A stretch of DNA of 22,730 nucleotides from JBFMAE01 sp040756085. Lineage in GTDB: Bacteria; Desulfobacterota; BSN033; UBA1163. The translations under genes and the position numbers were made by a program. Below, one piece after another: positions 13,937-20,003 of this stretch (the stretch's first letter is position 1; the number at the start of each line of letters is the position of its first letter). The notes under the pieces were generated by a model that searched no databases, had not been told where the DNA came from, and saw only the letters and a program-made list of their open reading frames with translations. The stretch lies in NCBI GenBank assembly GCA_040756085.1, contig JBFMAE010000250.1, positions 1 through 22,730 of the forward strand, given 5' to 3'.

Positions 13937-15784
13937 CTATTGAACCATCACAGCATTGGCTTTACAAACATCTTTACAGGAGCCGCATTTTGAACAGAGC
14001 TCTGAAAGGATGCGGTGGCTCTGTTTTTTCTCGCCTTCAACCGCTTGGGTCGGACAAACCTTCTTGCACGCCCCACATCCTGTGCAATCCATTTCTGAAA
14101 TCGAATATTGAATGAGAGGGGTACAGACGGCCGCAGGGCATTTCTTCCATTGAATATGGTCTTCAAATTCGGAACGGAAATATCTCAGCGCGGAGAGGAC
14201 CGGATTGGGTGCGGTCTTTCCCAGCCCACAAAGGGAGGTATCGGCCACCACCTCTGCCAATTCTTCCAGGAGAAATAGGCTCTCCTCATCTCCCTTCCCT
14301 TCTGTGATTCCATCTAAAATCTGCCCCATCCTTTTCAACCCCTCCCGACAGGGAAGGCATTTGCCGCAGGATTCCTCCTGGAGGAAGTGGACAAAATATT
14401 TCGCCACATCGACCATACAGGTCCCTTCATCCATGACGATCATCCCGCCCGAACCCATCATGGATCCGGCCTCGGTGAGGCTGTCGAAATCGACCGGCAG
14501 ATCGAATAAGGAGGCAGGGATACAACCACCCGAAGGCCCTCCTGTTTGGACTGCCTTGATCCTTTTTCCATTCTGCTGACCTCCTCCGATATCGAAGATG
14601 ATCTCTTTGAGGGTGATACCCATCGGCACCTCCACCAATCCGGTATTTTTTACCTTGCCGACCAAAGAGAATATCTTTGTCCCTTTACTCCTCTCAGTGC
14701 CAATAGAGGAAAACCACTGGCTCCCTTTATTAATAATCAATGGGACATTAGCCCAGGTCTCAACATTGTTGAGGTTCGTGGGGTTTCCCCAGAGTCCCTG
14801 CGTCACGGTGTGAATCTGCTTGCTCCTGGGCTCTCCGACCCTGCCCTCGATCGAGGCGATCAGTGCAGTCGATTCTCCACAGACGAAGGCCCCACCTCCT
14901 TTTGCGATCTCCACATCGAAATCGAAACCGGAGCCTAGGATATTTTTACCAAGAAATCCAGCCTTTCTCGCCTGCTGAATGGCGACCTCCGCATTTTTAC
15001 AAGCGATGGGGTATTCATGTCTGACATAGATGTACCCATGGCTTCCTCCAATGGCATAAGCACCGATGATCATTCCTTCTAAAACAGAATGTGGATTCCC
15101 CTCCAAGAGACTTCGATCCATATAAGCTCCAGGGTCTCCCTCATCGCAGTTACAGATAATATACTTGATTTCACCTAAAGCATTCCGGCAATCCTCCCAT
15201 TTTCTTCCGGTTGGAAACCCGGCCCCTCCTCTCCCTCTCAGTCCGGAGGCTTTGATCTCATCGATTATCTGATCGGGTTTCATTTCGAAAAGGGCTTTTG
15301 CGAGGGCCTGGTATCCATTGATCCCGATATAATCTTCAATCTTTGTCGGATCAATCAGCCCATTTCTCCCGAGGACCAGACGATGCTGAGCATTATAAAA
15401 AGGGATCTCTTTCTCGGAGGTCACTTTCCGCTGTGTGACAGAATCCTCATAGAGGAGATGTTCCAGAATCTTTCCCCTCTCAACTGTCTCCGAGAGGATC
15501 ATGGGAACATCCTTCTCCTTTACCTTCTGATAGAAGATACTCTGGGGCTGGAGGGTGACGATGGGCCCTCTCTCACATAACCCTCTGCATCCTGTGAACT
15601 TCAATCTGATCTTGTTCACGTTCTTCCGGATGGTTTTGGCAAACTGGTCTCTAACTTTTTTGCAACCGTAGGCGTGGCAACCTGTACCTCCGCAGACAGA
15701 GACTACCACCCCATCCTCTTCCTGTTTTGTAATAATATCTTTTCTCCACCTCTCCAAATCGGATACGGATTTGATTTTTCTCAT
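13937..15784 (-). CDS. nuoF: NuoF/HndC-like NADH-binding flavoprotein with N- and C-terminal ferredoxin domains
   Basis: This 615-residue protein oxidises or reduces NAD(H) through FMN. It has a thioredoxin-like [2Fe-2S] domain (C31, C36, C66, C70), an FMN/NADH core with GLRGRGGAGFPTGRKW (181-196) and CNCDEGDPGAYMDR, the N3-type [4Fe-4S] site ESCGKCLPC with C519, and a C-terminal 2[4Fe-4S] ferredoxin (C567-C577, C597-C607). This long form is found in HndC/HydB of bifurcating hydrogenases and NAD-linked formate dehydrogenases rather than in complex I. Its ATG overlaps the nuoE stop by 4 bp, so they are translationally coupled. No complex I membrane genes are present, so a soluble complex is likely. 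Confidence 0.93.
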   Translation of the reverse strand: MRKIKSVSDLERWRKDIITKQEEDGVVVSVCGGTGCHAYGCKKVRDQFAKTIRKNVNKIRLKFTGCRGLCERGPIVTLQPQSIFYQKVKEKDVPMILSETVERGKILEHLLYEDSVTQRKVTSEKEIPFYNAQHRLVLGRNGLIDPTKIEDYIGINGYQALAKALFEMKPDQIIDEIKASGLRGRGGAGFPTGRKWEDCRNALGEIKYIICNCDEGDPGAYMDRSLLEGNPHSVLEGMIIGAYAIGGSHGYIYVRHEYPIACKNAEVAIQQARKAGFLGKNILGSGFDFDVEIAKGGGAFVCGESTALIASIEGRVGEPRSKQIHTVTQGLWGNPTNLNNVETWANVPLIINKGSQWFSSIGTERSKGTKIFSLVGKVKNTGLVEVPMGITLKEIIFDIGGGQQNGKRIKAVQTGGPSGGCIPASLFDLPVDFDSLTEAGSMMGSGGMIVMDEGTCMVDVAKYFVHFLQEESCGKCLPCREGLKRMGQILDGITEGKGDEESLFLLEELAEVVADTSLCGLGKTAPNPVLSALRYFRSEFEDHIQWKKCPAAVCTPLIQYSISEMDCTGCGACKKVCPTQAVEGEKKQSHRILSELCSKCGSCKDVCKANAVMVQ

Positions 15785-16257
15785 GACTTCACTCCGCCTC
15801 CCTTTCTATTCAACTTCTCAATCACCCGCTTTGCTTTAACCGGGTTCATCTCCCCATAAAATTTTCCATCGACGAACATGACAGGTCCGATGGCGCAAAC
15901 ACCCAAACAGTTGACCACATTCAAAGAGAACTGCTTGTTCAGAGTCGTCTGACCGGGTTCGATATTCAAAAGCTTTCTCAACTCCCTTAGGATCTTTGGA
16001 CCTCCCCGTACATGACAGGCCGTCCCCAGGCAGAGAGTAATAGAATGTCTTCCTTTAGGTTTGAGGCTAAAGGATTTATAGAATGTAGCAACTCCATAAA
16101 TGTCATTGAGTTCCATCCGGAGCCGTAATGCCACTTTTTTTAAAGCCTCTTCGGGTAGGTGGTTGTATCGGTCCTGAATGTCGTGGAGTATGCTGATGAG
16201 GGCTGTCCTCTTCTCCTGATATTTATCAATGATTTTTTCAACGTGTTCAAAGTCCAT
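15781..16257 (-). CDS. nuoE: NuoE/HndA-like [2Fe-2S] thioredoxin-fold subunit
   Basis: This 158-residue protein has ligands C76 and C81 in CLGTAC and C117 and C121 in NCLGVC. Before them come the helical N-terminus and the family block IYGVATFYKSFSLKPKG. NuoE passes electrons alongside NuoF; in HydABC/Hnd complexes its cluster has been linked to bifurcation. ATG 16257 is chosen because GGAGGT ends five bases before it; an in-frame TTG at 16269 lies inside that ribosome site. It overlaps nuoF and follows the fusion regulator by 100 bp. Confidence 0.93.
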   Translation of the reverse strand: MDFEHVEKIIDKYQEKRTALISILHDIQDRYNHLPEEALKKVALRLRMELNDIYGVATFYKSFSLKPKGRHSITLCLGTACHVRGGPKILRELRKLLNIEPGQTTLNKQFSLNVVNCLGVCAIGPVMFVDGKFYGEMNPVKAKRVIEKLNRKGGGVKS

Positions 16258-16268
16258 TTTTACCTCCA

Positions 16269-16355
16269 AAGTAATTTTTACTTAAAGATTCATTTGTAAT
16301 ATTATTTATACTTAAATTTTTTTTGAAAAAAATAATATGATTAATTTCTACTTAA
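16269..16355. promoter_or_regulatory. AT-rich control region before nuoE with AAGTAA-TTT-TTACTT palindrome and TACTTAA repeats
   Basis: A perfect inverted repeat AAGTAA TTT TTACTT spans 16269-16283, right before the nuoE ribosome site. TACTTAA occurs three times in the same direction, at 16279, 16309 and 16349, that is 30 and 40 bp apart. The same word, inverted, appears before the regulator gene at 17714-17720. Regularly spaced short sites in an AT-rich leader next to an XRE regulator gene suggest operators; binding is inferred. Confidence 0.5.
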
Positions 16356-16357
16356 CT

Positions 16358-17665
16358 TTACCATCCCCCTCTCGGTGGACTTAATACCCACAATAAAACG
16401 GCATCTCCTTTGCCCATATTGACCCATTTTGATGGGACAGTCGATTCAATATAAAGGCTATCCCCCTGGCGCAACATCTGTTTCTCCCCTTCGATTTCGA
16501 CCTCCAATTCCCCTTCCATCACATAGGCGAATTCGTCCCCTTTGTGAGTGTAAAAATGTCCATTGACGCTTGCACCCTCTTTTAGGGTCAAAAGGCAAGG
16601 TTCCATTCTGCGGTTGAGCAGATCAGAAACGAGAAGGTGGAGTTTTACATCGGAGGCCTTCATTTCCTGAAGATGAATCTCCTGCCTCTCGTTGGGCTTG
16701 ATCACCATCTTCTGCAACGGTCTACCTTCTAAATCCATTAGGAAGTAGATGGGTTGGGTGTTCAATTTTTCGCTCAATTTCAGAAGCGAATCGAGGGAGG
16801 GGCTGATGACATTCTTCTCCAACTGGGAGATAAAACTCGGGGTCAGGCCCACCTGTTCAGCCAATTCCTTCTGAGTCATTCCCAGCTTCTTTCTCAATGT
16901 CCTGATTTTATCACCCAGATTGCTGGGCCTTCGGCCTCCGATGGAGGGAAAGATCACCTCCTGGTCCCACACCTCATAATGCTTCGGGAGAAAGGCACTT
17001 CTTGAAAATCTCCCTTCACTCTTGATCACTTTAAAAAAGAGCTCACCGTTCTGCTTATCCAGTTCGATAGCCACCTGGGTAATATGTCTCAGATTGGCCT
17101 TAAAAGATGGTGAGTGTGCTTCTTTCTCCAAAATCCAGTAAGCAACGGTCTGAAGGTCGTAGAGCCTCGGGCAGGAGTAGGTGAAGAATTTATAAGTGAC
17201 ATTTTCATCGCCCCAGATATCCTGCATCCCTGTGAGACTGTCGAAGATATATCGGACACCTGCCCCTTTCTCTATCTCAATCCGATCCATCGCCACACGA
17301 AATTGTGAAAGGTCCTTCGGGTTTTCAACCTTGACCACGCTCCCTTTAAATCCTTCCCTGTTTTTTTCATAAAATTGGGTAAAGAGGGGGTCATTGTTCC
17401 CCTTCCCTGAGGTGAAGCAGTCGAGAATGGTGAGATTCTCCAAATTGAGCAGGTAGTTCAAGCGTTTCGTGAGGGTGGAAGGAGAGATATTGAAACTGAC
17501 ATAGACGACCTTATATCCATTTTTCAAAGTCTGCTCGATAAAACGCTGAATAAAAATTTCGACATAAGTCCCGGCCTCCACCTCCCAGATGATATTATCA
17601 CCCATTTTGAGGAAACCTAAAAGATGGTCTAAATAACCAATTCCTGTGGAAATTTTTGCTATCAT
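16358..17665 (-). CDS. RecA/KaiC-like domain fused to XRE helix-turn-helix and cupin: probable operon regulator
   Basis: This 435-residue protein has three parts. Residues 1-225 follow a RecA/KaiC-like ATPase fold: opening ISTGIGYLDHLLG, Walker B-like VRYIFDSLTGM (137-147). The Walker A position (about 21-36, GDNIIWEVEAGTYVEI) lacks the GKT/S. Residues 250-308 are an XRE helix-turn-helix (IRTLRKKLGMTQKELAEQVG, SFISQLEKN). Residues 345-430 are a cupin (GHFYTHKGDEFAYVMEGELE, QGDSLYIES), as in XRE-cupin ligand-sensing repressors. The first domain may sense a nucleotide without hydrolysing it or serve for assembly. It is the first gene of the leftward operon with nuoE, nuoF and the HoxU-like gene, so it most likely controls that NADH-linked complex. 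Boundaries are approximate. Confidence 0.82.
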   Translation of the reverse strand: MIAKISTGIGYLDHLLGFLKMGDNIIWEVEAGTYVEIFIQRFIEQTLKNGYKVVYVSFNISPSTLTKRLNYLLNLENLTILDCFTSGKGNNDPLFTQFYEKNREGFKGSVVKVENPKDLSQFRVAMDRIEIEKGAGVRYIFDSLTGMQDIWGDENVTYKFFTYSCPRLYDLQTVAYWILEKEAHSPSFKANLRHITQVAIELDKQNGELFFKVIKSEGRFSRSAFLPKHYEVWDQEVIFPSIGGRRPSNLGDKIRTLRKKLGMTQKELAEQVGLTPSFISQLEKNVISPSLDSLLKLSEKLNTQPIYFLMDLEGRPLQKMVIKPNERQEIHLQEMKASDVKLHLLVSDLLNRRMEPCLLTLKEGASVNGHFYTHKGDEFAYVMEGELEVEIEGEKQMLRQGDSLYIESTVPSKWVNMGKGDAVLLWVLSPPRGGW

Positions 17666-17667
17666 TT

Positions 17668-17720
17668 TAAACTATACTAAATTTAATAAAAAATAGTTTA
17701 TTCTTAATGTATTTTAAGTA
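17668..17720. promoter_or_regulatory. AT-rich leader of the fusion regulator with inverted repeat TAAACTAT...ATAGTTTA
   Basis: TAAACTAT (17668-17675) and its exact complement ATAGTTTA (17693-17700) are 17 bases apart just before the regulator's ATG at 17665. A TTAAGTA site at 17714-17720 is the inverse of the TACTTAA sites before nuoE. These are candidates for autoregulatory binding sites. The low complexity of AT-rich DNA makes chance matches possible. Confidence 0.42.
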
Positions 17721-17797
17721 ATTTTTAATAACTTTTTGAAATTAAAAAGTCAACTTTTTTTAATCGCACAAAGAGGATTTATATAACCTTAATCGTA

Positions 17798-17831
17798 AAG
17801 CGGGGTCAACAAAAAGATGTTGATCCCGCTT
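17798..17831. repeat. Hairpin AAGCGGGGTCAAC / GTTGATCCCGCTT
   Basis: A 13-bp stem with one mismatch (G-T when transcribed) and an 8-base loop AAAAAGAT stands in the 244-bp gap between the divergent regulator and DUF523 genes. No T-tract follows, and no gene ends nearby, so a terminator is unlikely. It could be an operator or a leader structure of the DUF523-DUF1722 gene. Confidence 0.45.
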
Positions 17832-17909
17832 ATTGCGTTTGTATTAATAGACTCCTCAATGATATATATTTAGACAGCCTTTTCAGCCCATGAAGGGGAG
17901 GAAAACAGA

Positions 17910-18857
17910 ATGCAAAAAATCAAATTAGGCATTAGCAGTTGCTTGCTGGGTGAAAAAGTGCGTTATGACGGCGGCCATAGGTTGGATCAATTTCTCACCG
18001 GAACCCTGGGACAATATGTGGACTATGTCCCTGTATGCCCGGAAGTGGAATGCGGCCTACCTGTTCCAAGAGAATCCATGCACCTGGAGGGAGATCCCGA
18101 TTCTCCCCGTTTGGTTACGATCCACAGCAAACAGAATATGACGGATCGCATGATGCGGTGGGCCCGGAAACGGGTGGCTGAGTTGGAGAAGGAAGATCTT
18201 TGCGGGTTTATTTTCAAGAGCAATTCTCCCAGCAGTGGCATGGAGCGGGTCAGGGTCTATGACGAAAAGGGAATGTCTGTGAAAAAGGGAGTGGGGATAT
18301 TTGCCAGAATTTTTATGAAACACTTTCCCCTCCTTCCAGTAGAAGATGAGGGGCGACTCCACGAACCCAAACTCCGTGAGAATTTTATAGAACGAATCTT
18401 CACCTTAAAACGATGGAGGGAAATTCTAAGGAAAAAGGAGAGTCAGGGAAACTTGGTGAGCTTCCATACAAAACATAAGCTCCTCATCCTCTCCCATAGT
18501 CCAAAGCATTACCAGATCATGGGAAAGCTTGTGGTAAAAGCTAAGGAGATTCCGCTGAAAGAGCTCTTTCAGCAATACCAAGTCCTCCTCATGGAAGCAC
18601 TTAAACTCAAAACTACCCCAAAGAAAAATTCGAATGTCCTTCAACACACGATGGGTTATTTTAAGGAACAATTGTCTTCTGAGGAGAGACAGGAATTAAT
18701 GGAGGTAATCGATCATTACCGGCAGGGATATATCCCGCTCATTGTTCCCATCACCCTGATTAATCATTACGCTCGAAAGTACGACCAGCCTTACCTCAAA
18801 CAACAAGTTTATTTAAATCCACACCCGTTAGAACTACAATTACGAAACCACGTCTAA
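17910..18857 (+). CDS. DUF523-DUF1722 (YbgA-type) protein
   Basis: This 315-residue protein has an N-terminal DUF523 domain (SSCLLGEKVRYDGG, VPVCPEVECGLPVPRE) and a C-terminal DUF1722 domain (HTKHKLLILSHSPKHY to LELQLRNHV). DUF523 includes TudS, an iron-sulfur thiouracil desulfidase with three cysteine ligands. C11 and C43 are kept here. The usual third cysteine of an SPSCG motif is Ser (SPSSGMERV, S109), and C98 ten residues earlier could replace it. DUF1722 has no proven role. GGGGAGGAAAAC precedes ATG 17910. The gene's last 32 codons have a divergent second copy 886 bp downstream, beyond vapBC. Confidence 0.88.
   Translation: MQKIKLGISSCLLGEKVRYDGGHRLDQFLTGTLGQYVDYVPVCPEVECGLPVPRESMHLEGDPDSPRLVTIHSKQNMTDRMMRWARKRVAELEKEDLCGFIFKSNSPSSGMERVRVYDEKGMSVKKGVGIFARIFMKHFPLLPVEDEGRLHEPKLRENFIERIFTLKRWREILRKKESQGNLVSFHTKHKLLILSHSPKHYQIMGKLVVKAKEIPLKELFQQYQVLLMEALKLKTTPKKNSNVLQHTMGYFKEQLSSEERQELMEVIDHYRQGYIPLIVPITLINHYARKYDQPYLKQQVYLNPHPLELQLRNHV
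18831..18853 (+). repeat. 23-bp direct repeat, left copy (possible attachment core)
   Basis: The sequence inside the last codons of the DUF1722 gene is identical over 23 bases to 19717-19739. The flanking bases on both sides differ. The surrounding 96 bp are homologous but clearly diverged, so the perfect core stands out. Confidence 0.75.
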
Positions 18858-18859
18858 TT

Positions 18860-18910
18860 AATTGGGAATGGGTTCACATTTTAATTTGAACCCTTCCCCC
18901 AATTCCTTTT
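18860..18910 (+). terminator. Probable rho-independent terminator of the DUF523-DUF1722 gene
   Basis: The left arm AATTGGGAATGGGTTCA (18860-18876) pairs imperfectly with TGAACCCTTCCCCCAATT (18887-18904) across an AT-rich loop, and CCTTTT follows. It begins three bases after the stop codon. The GGGTTC arm resembles the other intergenic palindromes of this window, so it may be a dispersed repeat used as a terminator. Confidence 0.6.
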
Positions 18911-18923
18911 ACGAATCGATCAG

Positions 18924-18980
18924 CCATTGTATGGTAATACGGTAAGACTTGACATATAACCATTTTTATCGTATGGTAAT
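18924..18980 (+). promoter_or_regulatory. vapB: vapBC promoter with repeated GTATGGTAAT operator sites
   Basis: TTGACA (18949-18954), a 17-base spacer and TATGGT (18972-18977) form a good sigma-70 promoter. GTATGGTAAT occurs exactly twice, at 18929-18938 and 18971-18980, 42 bp apart. Each copy is part of an inverted repeat, CCAT-TGT-ATGG at 18924-18934 and ACCAT...ATGGT at 18959-18977. VapB-type ribbon-helix-helix antitoxins usually bind such paired sites over their own promoter. The second copy covers the -10 box. Confidence 0.62.
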
Positions 18981-18984
18981 TATT

Positions 18985-19212
18985 ATGAAAACAACATTGA
19001 ACATTGATGATTCTGTGATGGCGCATCTCAAACGGGAAGCTGCGAAACGAGGATGTACCATGTCTGAACTAGTGGAATCTGCACTACGCCTCTTGCTTCG
19101 TTCTCAGAAAAAGAGTGGAAATCTCCCACCCCTCCCAACGTTTAAGAGCGGAGGACCTCTTATCGACATCGCTGATCGTGATGCCCTCTATCAGGCGATG
19201 GAAGGCCGTTAA
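18985..19212 (+). CDS. vapB: VapB-type ribbon-helix-helix antitoxin
   Basis: This 75-residue protein has an N-terminal ribbon-helix-helix MKTTLNIDDSVMAHLKREAA and CTMSELVESALRLLL, the DNA-binding dimer fold. A flexible tail (PLPTFKSGGPLIDIADRDAL) is of the kind that wraps the toxin active site. ATG 18985 is chosen because upstream in-frame ATGs lie within the promoter. Its TAA shares one base with the vapC ATG, the usual coupling of a toxin-antitoxin pair. It should neutralise VapC and repress its own promoter. Confidence 0.88.
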   Translation: MKTTLNIDDSVMAHLKREAAKRGCTMSELVESALRLLLRSQKKSGNLPPLPTFKSGGPLIDIADRDALYQAMEGR

Positions 19213-19646
19213 TGTTTGTGGTCGATACAAACATTCTGATCTATGCAGCAGACGAAGACTCTCCGTTTCATAGCCCGTGTTATAAACTCCTTGAAGAATG
19301 GCGCAATCAGTCGTCCGCATGGTATGTGACATGGGCGATTTTGTATGAATTCCTCCGTGTGAGCACACACCCTCGTGTGTTTCGCAGACCCTGGCTATCG
19401 GCACAGGCGTTGAGCTTCATCGAAGCGCTCCTCGCTTCGCCCTCTCTGGGAATTCTCATTTCAACGGAACGAAACGCCAGTGTGCTCTCCGAAGTGATTA
19501 AAGAAGTGCCCCATCTAAGTGGCAACTTAATGCATGACTTACAGACCGTGACATTGATGTGTGAGCATGGTATCAAAATAATTTATACCCGAGATACCGA
19601 CTTCCACCGGTTTCCCTCTTTAGAACCAATTGATCCCATCACCTGA
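19212..19646 (+). CDS. vapC: VapC-type PIN-domain toxin ribonuclease
   Basis: This 144-residue PIN-domain protein keeps all acidic metal-binding residues: D5 in VVDTNILI, E46 in WAILYEFLRV, D109 in MHDLQTVTL, and D128/D130 in YTRDTDFHRF. VapC toxins are Mg-dependent RNases that cut tRNA or rRNA and stop growth when VapB is lost. The last codons (EPIDPIT and stop) lie where a 15-base stretch at 19629-19643 matches, with one mismatch, the DUF1722 gene at 18741-18755. The recombination joint of this module is therefore at the very end of vapC. The protein end still looks typical of VapC. Confidence 0.9.
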   Translation: MFVVDTNILIYAADEDSPFHSPCYKLLEEWRNQSSAWYVTWAILYEFLRVSTHPRVFRRPWLSAQALSFIEALLASPSLGILISTERNASVLSEVIKEVPHLSGNLMHDLQTVTLMCEHGIKIIYTRDTDFHRFPSLEPIDPIT

Positions 19647-19743
19647 TCATCACTATGTCCGAGAATATGATCAGCCCTACCTGAAAGAGCAAGTTTATTT
19701 GCATCCTCATCCTTTGGAACTACAATTACGAAACCACGTTTGA
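19645..19743 (+). pseudogene. Divergent second copy of the DUF1722 gene 3' end
   Basis: The frame reads HHYVREYDQPYLKEQVYLHP and then HPLELQLRNHV with a TGA stop. It matches the end of the upstream DUF1722 protein at 26 of 31 residues. Many codons differ at silent positions (TAT/TAC, GAT/GAC, CCC/CCT), so it is not a recent duplicate. It comes from a homologous gene of another lineage or an old paralogue. No body of the gene precedes it; vapC does. It is the scar of an integration or deletion. Confidence 0.82.
19717..19739 (+). repeat. 23-bp direct repeat, right copy (possible attachment core)
   Basis: This is identical to 18831-18853 and lies within the relic DUF1722 tail. A tyrosine recombinase gene and a recombinase relic lie directly to the right. 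The two copies could be left and right attachment cores of a small element carrying vapBC. Confidence 0.75.
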
Positions 19744-19766
19744 AAGGCCCCCTCTCACTTTAAAAA

Positions 19767-19955
19767 CTATCTATCCAAGGGACTCCTTACACCCAATATG
19801 TTTTTATTTGCAACATGGGTGTAGATCATGGTGGTCTGCAGATTCTGGTGACCGAGCAACTCCTGTATTGTCCTGATATCGTAACCTTTTTTTAAGAAGA
19901 TGTGTTGCAAAAATGTGGTCCCATGTATGAACGAAAACCTGTTTTAACATCTTTG
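19767..19955 (-). pseudogene. Frameshifted C-terminus of a second tyrosine recombinase
   Basis: Reading leftwards gives KMLKQVFVHTWDHIFATHLL and, after a one-base shift at a run of seven A, GYDIRTIQELLGHQNL, TTMIYTHVANKN and RSPLDR with a stop. This matches the end of the neighbouring integrase: ATHLL, LLGH, the Tyr motif TTMIYTHV and RSPLD. The HxxR motif is changed to HTWD, so a catalytic Arg is lost in addition to the frameshift. No N-terminal part is present. The 35 bases between it and the live integrase stop, together with the rest of 19744-20003, show no other coding signal. Confidence 0.82.
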
Positions 19956-20003
19956 CCTGCCAAACTGCAGGCTTAAATGTCCCCTGTCACTGAGGAAGAA
20001 ATA

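Noticed and set aside
13165..15784. Complex I (Nuo) operon
   Set aside because: No membrane subunits or NuoBCDI genes are present, and the long NuoF with ferredoxin tail fits soluble complexes instead.
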